NCBI GenBank assembly: GCA_023135545.1
Contig: JAGLSY010000340.1
Location: 1 to 7,011, forward strand
Length of the DNA stretch: 7,011 bases
Direction of reading: 5' to 3'
Source of the DNA: Thermoplasmata archaeon
Lineage (GTDB): Archaea > Thermoplasmatota > Thermoplasmata > SG8-5 > JAGLSY01
A model generated the notes under the pieces. That model searched no databases, was not told the origin of the DNA, and was given only the letters and a program-made list of their open reading frames with translations. Position numbers and translations under genes: made by a program. Of the stretch, positions 1 to 5,665 are shown one piece after another; positions within the stretch are counted from its first letter, which is position 1, and each line of letters starts with the position of its first letter.

Positions 1-2594
1 TTGCCATCCATCCGGATGTCGCAGGTTCGACCGTATCTGACTCCAACTATCCGGATAGACCCATACTTGACGTTGACGCCACTTTCGAAGGCGGATTATG
101 GTATGTGTGGCCTCAGTATCTCGAGCAACAGGAAGACTACAACCCATACGGTGTCTACAACATCCACAACACAGTTTCAGACGATGGTTTCCAAACAATG
201 AAAGAGTTGAACAAAATAACTGCGGATGCATACACAAAGAACCACCAGATAGGTGACTCTCTTGATGCATACATGTACGAAACATACAACTCTTACAGCG
301 GCAACCTGGAGACCGGAAACATGGATATCTGGCTGAAAGTATACCATTACGACTGGATAAATGATCCAGATGTATACGGACCTGAAACCTCAATGGTCGG
401 CTGTACCCCAGACCCTGCAGGAGTGGGCTGGCTTATAGATGTGCAGGCCAATGTGGATGACATGTCATCCGGATTCAGTGACATCCAAGCGGCAGAATGG
501 TGCGAGGGAGCAGTCCCGAGCTGGCCAGGAACCGCAATGGGCGCTCTGGACGGAGCCTTTGACGCAGCATCAGAAGCTGTGATCGGAGTCGCAGACACAA
601 CCGGCTGGGCACTCGGATACCACACGATATGGGTACGCGGACAGGACGCAGGTAACATCTGGGGAGAACCAGCATCAGGTACTGTTGAGATCAAGGATCT
701 CACCGCAAGACCGGATGTGGAGGTAACATACCCGGTTGGAGCAAACAACATAGAGGACGCAGGAACAATAAACATCGCTTGGGACGCAGATGATGTGGAA
801 GATGACGCAGACACGCTCTTCATCTACATCAACTACACCGATGACGATGGCGCATCCTGGACCCCGATAACCAGCGGACTGATTAACGACGCATCCGGAT
901 CCAGCACATACCTATGGAACATAGCCGCAATACCTGATGGAGTCAACTACTTCATCAAGGTAGAGGCACTGGACAGCACCGACAAGAAGGGAGGCGACAT
1001 GTCTGACATCTTCTCCATCGACAACATCGTGGACGACGAGTGGTTCTTCCAGGTTGAAGGACCATTTGCCCTGAACATGATGCCAGTCAATGACCCCGGT
1101 GGATTGAAATCATCGGATAGCATAACAGGACTCGGACAATTCCCGGTGGGTGCATGGACAACAACATCAACCTACACAACGACAAATTCAATATCTGGTC
1201 CATGGACATTCAATGTCTACGGATCTGTGTCCGCAGCCGGAACGACTGGACGATTGTATGCCGAGGTCTACTCTGGAGCAACATGGCTAGCCACATCTGC
1301 ATTAGATGACACAGATGTCACGGACACCAGCGCCCTCTACACGTGGACAGACACACTTGCCGGCGACATAGCTACCAACGGAGATGCCATAACTGTCGAG
1401 ATCTGGCTGGATGTCACATCTGGTGGAGGCGCAACATCTGATGCTTCCCTCAACCCCGGCTTCGACACAGCTGCAGGGCCTGAATGGGCATACTCTGGCT
1501 GGCTTGACACGGGCGGCGGAAGTGCGGCAGGAGCCTACGACGATCCTGGCGGAAACCCCGACGGCTGGGTAAATATACTCCTCACTCCAGCAGGAGCCGG
1601 ACCGGCATCCGAGGAAACCTACGCGGGATACTGGGAGCAGTCGTTCACTACAGGCTTCATGCCGACATCAGCCACACTGGACTTTGACTGGTCCTGTACG
1701 GCTTTCGGAACCGGTGATGCAGCCCTGAATGCCATTGTCTTCATAGACACGGCATCCGGTGCACCATCCAACGAGGTTTGGAACAGCGGAGCGATATCTG
1801 GAATAACTGGGTGGGCATCTGTTGCCGGATTTGATGTGAGCGGCACTGTCAACGCGGACACGACCTACTACGTGAAGATAGCCGCACGTGACACGGACCT
1901 GGCAAGGTTCGAAGACCCACGTGAGATCGGCTTCGACAACGTGATGGTGTCCTGGATATCGGCGGCCCCGACCTTCAACATGGAGTTCGACTACGGCCAG
2001 ACACAGTCCAACGTACTGCCAACCATTGGCGACAGTGAGCCACCTGAAGCATACGACATATACCACACCGGAGCTCTAGACAACAGCTGGATCTTCGTAT
2101 CATTCCCGATATCTGTGACCGGCGCTGTCACGACCATCTTCGATGATGGCCCATACGGTGACAGTGGTACAACTTGGGACAGGATCTACTGGTACGACCC
2201 GATAGATGCAGACCACTGGAAGTGCTACGACCCAGCTTATCCCGGAACCCAGGATATGCCAAATGTAGACAACACCATGGGTGTTTGGATACATCTGGTC
2301 AATGCTGGCGGAGACGAAGCCCTGACCACGGGAGTTGAAGGATCACAGCCCTCTGGCGTAACCGTTAACCTGGTGGCCGGCTGGAACCTTGTCGGATATC
2401 CTGCAGATACTCTGCAACTGCCCTATTCTGCAGATGACCTGATTACCGACTCTGGTGATGGCGGAATGAGAATCGAGTGCTTCAACGCTGCCGCAGCATA
2501 CGACATCGAAGTGATGCCGGGTGTTGACAACTTCCAGAGAGGCAAAGCATATATGATATACTGCACCGCAGCCTACGACTGGATAATACCATAA
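1..2594 (+). CDS. Large acidic modular secreted/surface protein, 5' truncated by the window edge
   Basis: The frame is open from the left edge (first full codon at 3) to TAA at 2592-2594, giving 863 visible residues; the GTG at 105 is internal, so the true start and any signal peptide lie upstream. I see five regions. An N-terminal part of unknown fold ends near nt 425. An Ig-like segment follows (about 426-698) with the HTIWVRGQDAGNIWG strand. Next is an FN3/Ig-like domain (about 714-1022; VEVTYPVG, WNIAAIPDGVNYFIKVEALD). Two beta-rich segments follow: about 1038-1418, and a jelly-roll-like NPGFD...DFDW segment at about 1437-1961. The C-terminal module (about 2082-2594) contains SWIFVSFP and GWNLVGYP. 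By hand count it has 128 Asp+Glu against 22 Lys+Arg. No C-terminal membrane helix or sorting signal is visible; the protein ends in DWIIP. The domain assignments are by pattern only. The likely role is cell-surface or extracellular binding; no catalytic motif was recognised. Confidence 0.85.
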   Translation, partial: AIHPDVAGSTVSDSNYPDRPILDVDATFEGGLWYVWPQYLEQQEDYNPYGVYNIHNTVSDDGFQTMKELNKITADAYTKNHQIGDSLDAYMYETYNSYSGNLETGNMDIWLKVYHYDWINDPDVYGPETSMVGCTPDPAGVGWLIDVQANVDDMSSGFSDIQAAEWCEGAVPSWPGTAMGALDGAFDAASEAVIGVADTTGWALGYHTIWVRGQDAGNIWGEPASGTVEIKDLTARPDVEVTYPVGANNIEDAGTINIAWDADDVEDDADTLFIYINYTDDDGASWTPITSGLINDASGSSTYLWNIAAIPDGVNYFIKVEALDSTDKKGGDMSDIFSIDNIVDDEWFFQVEGPFALNMMPVNDPGGLKSSDSITGLGQFPVGAWTTTSTYTTTNSISGPWTFNVYGSVSAAGTTGRLYAEVYSGATWLATSALDDTDVTDTSALYTWTDTLAGDIATNGDAITVEIWLDVTSGGGATSDASLNPGFDTAAGPEWAYSGWLDTGGGSAAGAYDDPGGNPDGWVNILLTPAGAGPASEETYAGYWEQSFTTGFMPTSATLDFDWSCTAFGTGDAALNAIVFIDTASGAPSNEVWNSGAISGITGWASVAGFDVSGTVNADTTYYVKIAARDTDLARFEDPREIGFDNVMVSWISAAPTFNMEFDYGQTQSNVLPTIGDSEPPEAYDIYHTGALDNSWIFVSFPISVTGAVTTIFDDGPYGDSGTTWDRIYWYDPIDADHWKCYDPAYPGTQDMPNVDNTMGVWIHLVNAGGDEALTTGVEGSQPSGVTVNLVAGWNLVGYPADTLQLPYSADDLITDSGDGGMRIECFNAAAAYDIEVMPGVDNFQRGKAYMIYCTAAYDWIIP

Positions 2595-2617
2595 GCCAAA
2601 CAGGACAAAGCAAAATA

Positions 2618-2661
2618 GGGAAGGCTGAGCGCCTTCCCTCCTTTTCATTTTTTATATTTTT
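2618..2661 (+). terminator. Hairpin plus T-rich tract after the surface-protein gene
   Basis: GGGAAGGC (2618-2625) pairs perfectly with GCCTTCCC (2631-2638) across a 5-base loop, TGAGC. It is followed by a T-rich stretch with TTTT at 2642-2645, six T at 2648-2653 and five T at 2657-2661. It starts 23 bases after the stop codon. The T-tract alone would suit archaeal termination; the perfect 8-bp stem makes it look like a bacterial intrinsic terminator. The next gene has its own promoter, which supports a transcript end here. Confidence 0.75.
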
Positions 2662-2690
2662 CTCTGTATAGCCGAGCTTATGGTTTTGTA

Positions 2691-2719
2691 TTTTGTCTGA
2701 TGTTAAATAACAGACAAAA
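2691..2719. repeat. Inverted repeat 1 (9-bp arms)
   Basis: TTTTGTCTG (2691-2699) and CAGACAAAA (2711-2719) are perfect inverted arms around an 11-base AT-rich centre. It can be read as an RNA hairpin or as a two-fold protein-binding site. It lies 52 bases past the terminator stem, so it is not part of that terminator. Confidence 0.6.
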
Positions 2720-2754
2720 CTTCAAAAAACAAGCGAGGCTTTACGGATTTTTTA

Positions 2755-2779
2755 AGATGAATAACTCTGTTTTTCATCT
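2755..2779. repeat. Inverted repeat 2 (7-bp arms)
   Basis: AGATGAA (2755-2761) pairs with TTCATCT (2773-2779) across an 11-base loop. The stem is A/T-rich and weak alone; it is listed because it is the second in a row of such repeats. Confidence 0.4.
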
Positions 2780-2784
2780 GTTTT

Positions 2785-2807
2785 ATGGCTGACGGCAGTT
2801 CAGCCAT
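2785..2807. repeat. Inverted repeat 3 (8-bp arms)
   Basis: ATGGCTGA (2785-2792) pairs perfectly with TCAGCCAT (2800-2807) across a 7-base loop, CGGCAGT. It is a compact, moderately GC-rich stem with no T-tract after it, so it is unlikely to be a terminator. Confidence 0.55.
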
Positions 2808-2821
2808 GCGATGAATGGCGC

Positions 2822-2849
2822 AGCCCTTTCATGAGATATCTAAGGGGCT
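2822..2849. repeat. Inverted repeat 4 (8-bp arms, one G-U)
   Basis: AGCCCTTT (2822-2829) pairs with AAGGGGCT (2842-2849), with one G-U wobble if read as + strand RNA, across a 12-base loop. A further small stem follows, GCAC (2862-2865) with GTGC (2870-2873) around a 4-base loop. Confidence 0.4.
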
Positions 2850-2951
2850 TCCAAACCAGGAGCACATGGGTGCAGTATGCCTAATCTTCCACCATCTATA
2901 TTATATCTCAATTATCTTAGAATATTTTAAATTTGTAAAGTGTTTAGTTTG

Positions 2952-2965
2952 TATAGTTAACTATA
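2952..2965. promoter_or_regulatory. Perfect 14-bp palindrome, possible operator
   Basis: TATAGTTAACTATA is identical to its own reverse complement. It lies in an AT-rich block, ending 27 bases before the ACCTTTAT promoter core of the FAD oxidase operon and 69 bases before its start codon. That position suits binding by a dimeric HTH regulator of the operon. The regulator is not in the window, and palindromes arise more readily in AT-rich DNA, so this remains a candidate. Confidence 0.45.
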
Positions 2966-2990
2966 ATTATATGATACGAGGTTAAATCCA

Positions 2991-3003
2991 ATACCTTTAT
3001 CTC
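2991..3003 (+). promoter_or_regulatory. Archaeal TATA/BRE-type promoter of the FAD oxidase operon
   Basis: ATACCTTTATCTC gives a BRE-like A/C stretch followed by a TATA-like TTTATC. The ACCTTTAT core begins 42 bases before the ATG at 3035, exactly the spacing seen for the same core ahead of the nucleotidylyltransferase gene. Transcription would start about 25 bases downstream, near 3022-3026. The leader would then be very short, and the GGAGG ribosome-binding site could lie at its 5' end. Confidence 0.6.
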
Positions 3004-3034
3004 TGTGAAATATATGTGGTGACGGAGGCTTGGC

Positions 3035-4486
3035 ATGAGTTATATCGAGGAGCTGAAAGAGGCACTTGGCGACAAGGTATTGACCGAAGATTTCGAGAGG
3101 TTCGTATTCGGAGCGGACTGGTCTCCCAGAACTCAGGGGGAGATCATACCCCCGGATGTGGTCATATGCCCGAGATGCACCGAGGATGTTGTAAAGACCG
3201 TCAAAATCGCCTATGAGCATGGAATTCCGGTAACTGCCGGAGGGGGATTGACAGGCATGGCCGGAGGGGCAGTTCCCATCCACAGGGGCATTTACATTGA
3301 CGGTACTTGCATGAACCAGATTATCGAGGTTGATGTGGACAACCAGACCATCAGGGCGCAATCCGGGGCCTCCCTGCAGGACCTGGTGGATGCCGTTGAA
3401 CTGCATGGCCTATGGTTTCCCGTGCTTCCGGAAAGCAAGTGGAGCTGTACGCTGGCATCTGCAATCGCATGCGATATCGATTCCACCTTCGGGATGAAGT
3501 ATGGAAAACCCCTGAACATGGTTCTTTCAATAGAGTTGGTAACTGGCACAGGTGAGGTGATAGAGGTCGGCCACCGCAAAACAAGATTTTCGGCTACAGG
3601 CTACAAACTGAAGGACCTGATAATCGGGAGCGAGGGCACCCTGGGAGTCATCACGGCGGCCACAGTCAAAGTGGAGCCAGTACCGGAGCACCGCCACGTT
3701 GACATGATAATATTTCCTTCCATGGGGCAGACTGTCAAGTATCTGGACAGGGTTTTGAAGGCCGGGCTGGTGCCCGAAGGAGCCCACATCAACTGCCGCC
3801 GGAGACTGAAATTCTACACCCACGCGTACAAGGAAAAACATGGCCACGACCCCAAGATTCCGGACTGGGCCGGGGCATTATTGGCTATAATCTTTGCCGG
3901 AGATAGGGATGTTCTGGATTTCACCCTGAAGAAAGCATACGCCATAGCCGCCGAGATGAAGGGCCAAATTGTAGAGGAAAGGGAGATTGTGGACAACTGG
4001 TGGATAAGCAAGCACACCCTCGAGTTCCCGCCCTTCAAGCAGAAGTGGCCGGCCTCCCAGACTGTGAAAAAATTCGGGGCTGCGGACCCTGGAATACCCA
4101 TGGGCAGGCTGGAGGATATTTACGAGAAATTTATTGAAACCGCGGAGAAATATGACCTGGAAATACTGGGCATGAATGCCTATCTGGAGCATCCGTGCAG
4201 TATAGGTTTTTCATTGTCCTGCGCACTCTTCGTGGATTACCGGGACCAGGACGAGATAGACAGGTACAGAAAATACTTCGAGGAGATGTCAAAGATTGCG
4301 GTGGATATGGAGGGGACCATGTCAACCTACATGTCTGATACCGACCTCAAAGTTCCCTATTTCGAATACGAGCACGGGCCGGCAGCAAGATACATGCTGG
4401 AGATAAAAAGGCTCTTCGACCCCAAGGGGATAATGAACCCCGGAAAGAAGTTCACGCGCGACCGCGTTCTGGGCAAGGAGGAATAG
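3035..4486 (+). CDS. GlcD/VAO-type FAD-binding oxidoreductase (divergent 2-hydroxyacid dehydrogenase-like)
   Basis: 483 residues, a normal length for GlcD/D-lactate dehydrogenase relatives. The ATG start is set by GGAGG (3024-3028) 6 bases upstream. The PCMH-type FAD domain covers about residues 38-215: the diphosphate-binding loop TAGGGLTGMAGGAVP (67-81) and the conserved LKDLIIGSEGTLGVIT (192-207). The FAD-oxidase C-terminal domain runs from about 220 and closes with the hallmark IKRLFDPKGIMNPGK (457-471). No signal peptide or membrane segment is visible. The family oxidises 2-hydroxyacids such as D-lactate or glycolate, passing electrons from FAD to a partner. Oddly, the metal-binding HxGDGNxH motif is not present where expected (around 380-390, NAYLEHPCSI), and GEHG(I/V)G is replaced by TYMSDT (431-436). 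The substrate therefore cannot be assumed. The gene ends 3 bases before the Fe-S gene, its probable partner. A vanillyl-alcohol-oxidase-like activity is an alternative. Confidence 0.85.
   Translation: MSYIEELKEALGDKVLTEDFERFVFGADWSPRTQGEIIPPDVVICPRCTEDVVKTVKIAYEHGIPVTAGGGLTGMAGGAVPIHRGIYIDGTCMNQIIEVDVDNQTIRAQSGASLQDLVDAVELHGLWFPVLPESKWSCTLASAIACDIDSTFGMKYGKPLNMVLSIELVTGTGEVIEVGHRKTRFSATGYKLKDLIIGSEGTLGVITAATVKVEPVPEHRHVDMIIFPSMGQTVKYLDRVLKAGLVPEGAHINCRRRLKFYTHAYKEKHGHDPKIPDWAGALLAIIFAGDRDVLDFTLKKAYAIAAEMKGQIVEEREIVDNWWISKHTLEFPPFKQKWPASQTVKKFGAADPGIPMGRLEDIYEKFIETAEKYDLEILGMNAYLEHPCSIGFSLSCALFVDYRDQDEIDRYRKYFEEMSKIAVDMEGTMSTYMSDTDLKVPYFEYEHGPAARYMLEIKRLFDPKGIMNPGKKFTRDRVLGKEE
4477..4481 (+). 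promoter_or_regulatory. Shine-Dalgarno that fixes the GTG start of the Fe-S gene
   Basis: GGAGG lies inside the last codons of the FAD oxidase gene, 8 bases before the GTG at 4490. With the TAG stop at 4484-4486 between them, this arrangement suggests coupled translation of the two genes and supports a GTG rather than ATG start. Confidence 0.7.
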
Positions 4487-4489
4487 GCC

Positions 4490-5569
4490 GTGTCGGTTGA
4501 AGAGCACCGCAAGGATATAGAAACCTGTTTTGGAACCTCATGCAACTTCTGTGAGCGCAACTGCCCGGTCTATCGGATTCTCCGCGTAAAGACCTATACC
4601 TGCCGGGGGAAGAACCGGGCCATGCTAGGTATGATAGACGGCCATTACGATGCCACGGAGAGGATGGCCGATGTGGTTTACACGTGCACGCTGTGCGGTG
4701 CGTGCGATGTCCACTGCTCGATGGACAATACCGATGGATTCATAGAGCTGCGTAAGGAGCTTGTCAATAAGGGACTGGCAAGGCCCGAATACAAGGATGC
4801 CGTCGAGAGGATTGAAGAAACCGGCGACGTGTACGGAAGAAACATAGACACCAGCCGGCTCTTCGAAGATGCAAATGATGGGGAAATCCCCATGTATCTC
4901 GGCTGCCAGTACAAGGGGAACAAGAATGAGGTGCTGGATATCATCAAAGTGCTTGCAAAGATGGGCATCAAGGTCAAGATAGCCGATGACGAATCATGCT
5001 GTGGCTACATAGCCCATGTCCTTGGCTATGATGACGAGGCGGCCGATATTGTGGACAAGTTCAAGGAGGCTTTCCCCCACGAGAATTTTCTCACGCTGTG
5101 CCCGTCATGCACAATGTTCACCCAGGAGGCAATGGCTTTGAATTCCGTGCACACGGTAAAGCACGTTCACGACCTTGTCAAATCCGGGAAAGTCAAACTA
5201 AAAAACCTGGACATGGATGTGACATACCACGACCCATGCGACCTGGGGAGGCGGATGGGCATAATCGAAGAGCCCAGAGAGATATTGAGGGCGATGGGGG
5301 TGCGAATTCACGAGATGGAAAATCATGGCTATTTCAGCATGTGCTGTGGTGCCGGTGGAGGAATGCTCATCACCGACCCGGAGCTTGTCGAGGATATGGC
5401 AAAACAGAGGATGAAGCAGGCGATAGACACTGGAGTTGACATTCTTGTGACCGCGTGCCCAACTTGTGAGTCCACCCTCTTGACAGGCTCGATGCTGGCC
5501 AGAAAAGAATACAAGAAACGCGTCAAAGTAATGAGCATATGGGAGCTGCTGGACGAGGCACTGGACTAG
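4490..5569 (+). CDS. HdrD/GlcF/LutA-type iron-sulfur protein with two CCG domains
   Basis: 359 residues, GTG start, second gene of the operon. Residues 13-76 form a two-cluster ferredoxin-like domain. Cluster motif 1 uses C13, C18, C21 and C25 followed by Pro, with a spacing of 4 instead of the usual 2 between the first two Cys. Motif 2 is a standard CX2CX2CX3C (C66, C69, C72, C76). Two CCG (cysteine-rich, PF02754-type) domains follow, both complete: C139, C170-C171, C204, C207, and C250, C285-C286, C323, C326. The second has CX34CCX36CX2C spacing. In heterodisulfide reductase HdrB/HdrD such domains bind unusual [4Fe-4S] clusters at the disulfide site; in GlcF/GlpC/LutA they serve electron transfer from a flavoprotein. 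No membrane helix is visible, so a separate anchor or acceptor is needed. The inferred role is electron transfer from the adjacent FAD oxidase to a disulfide or quinone-type acceptor. The exact acceptor is unknown. Confidence 0.88.
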   Translation: MSVEEHRKDIETCFGTSCNFCERNCPVYRILRVKTYTCRGKNRAMLGMIDGHYDATERMADVVYTCTLCGACDVHCSMDNTDGFIELRKELVNKGLARPEYKDAVERIEETGDVYGRNIDTSRLFEDANDGEIPMYLGCQYKGNKNEVLDIIKVLAKMGIKVKIADDESCCGYIAHVLGYDDEAADIVDKFKEAFPHENFLTLCPSCTMFTQEAMALNSVHTVKHVHDLVKSGKVKLKNLDMDVTYHDPCDLGRRMGIIEEPREILRAMGVRIHEMENHGYFSMCCGAGGGMLITDPELVEDMAKQRMKQAIDTGVDILVTACPTCESTLLTGSMLARKEYKKRVKVMSIWELLDEALD

Positions 5570-5620
5570 AATGCCACCCTAAAATTAACGTTTTCAGGTC
5601 CGATATCTGAATATTTGACG

Positions 5621-5636
5621 CAAACCTTTATAAAAT
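5621..5636 (+). promoter_or_regulatory. Archaeal BRE/TATA promoter of the nucleotidylyltransferase gene
   Basis: CAAACCTTTATAAAAT has an A/C-rich BRE-like stretch followed by a good TATA box (TTTATAAA, 5627-5634). The ACCTTTAT core begins 42 bases before the ATG at 5666, the same distance as in the FAD oxidase promoter. Transcription would start near 5656-5658, giving a leader of about 10 bases. Its position inside the in-frame extension that begins at TTG 5615 argues against that longer start. Confidence 0.75.
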
Positions 5637-5665
5637 ACCCCAATTGTAAGGTAGGTCGTGAGAAC

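Larger units (their letters stand above)
2662..2992. other. Non-coding gap with hairpin cluster and AT-rich block
   Basis: No convincing gene lies here on either strand; the reading frames that run in from the flanks are shadows. The left half (2691-2873) is a succession of inverted repeats with mixed base composition. The right half (about 2885-2992) is strongly AT-rich and holds a palindrome and then the promoter of the FAD oxidase gene. A small structured RNA is possible in the left half. A TATA-like run (TTTATATT, 2651-2658, overlapping the terminator T-tract) lies about 35 bases before the first inverted repeat. Neither the RNA nor its strand is established. Confidence 0.4.

Noticed and set aside
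105..110. GTG at 105 as the start of the surface-protein gene
   Set aside because: The same frame is open back to position 3 with similar composition (acidic, Tyr/Gly-rich) and there is no ribosome-binding site before 105; the gene is simply cut by the window edge.
3..330. M14 zinc-carboxypeptidase C-terminal half at the start of the surface protein (GGLWYVWP followed by a helical stretch and beta-sandwich domains)
   Set aside because: The resemblance is slight and the expected zinc-binding His is not present (VDATFEGG); without the upstream sequence it cannot be supported.
347..823. Long minus-strand reading frames opposite the surface protein and other genes
   Set aside because: They mirror the codon bias of the + strand genes, have no ribosome-binding sites, and encode no recognisable motifs.
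2754..2814. Box C/D guide RNA (AAGATGA / CTGA / GCGATGA)
   Set aside because: Neither C-type box matches RUGAUGA exactly, and the box order and spacings do not fit an archaeal C/D sRNA.
2975..2995. tRNA T-arm-like GGTTAAATCC
   Set aside because: No acceptor, D or anticodon stems can be drawn around it; it is chance similarity in AT-rich DNA.
5593..5611. Small hairpin TTCAGGT/ATCTGAA as terminator of the oxidase operon
   Set aside because: The stem is short with a G-U pair and no T-tract follows; it probably has no terminator function, and no clear terminator is visible after 5569.
5615..5665. TTG start at 5615 giving a 17-residue N-terminal extension of the nucleotidylyltransferase
   Set aside because: The extension covers the TATA box and lacks a ribosome-binding site; the family begins at MKAVILAAGEGTR, which matches the ATG at 5666.
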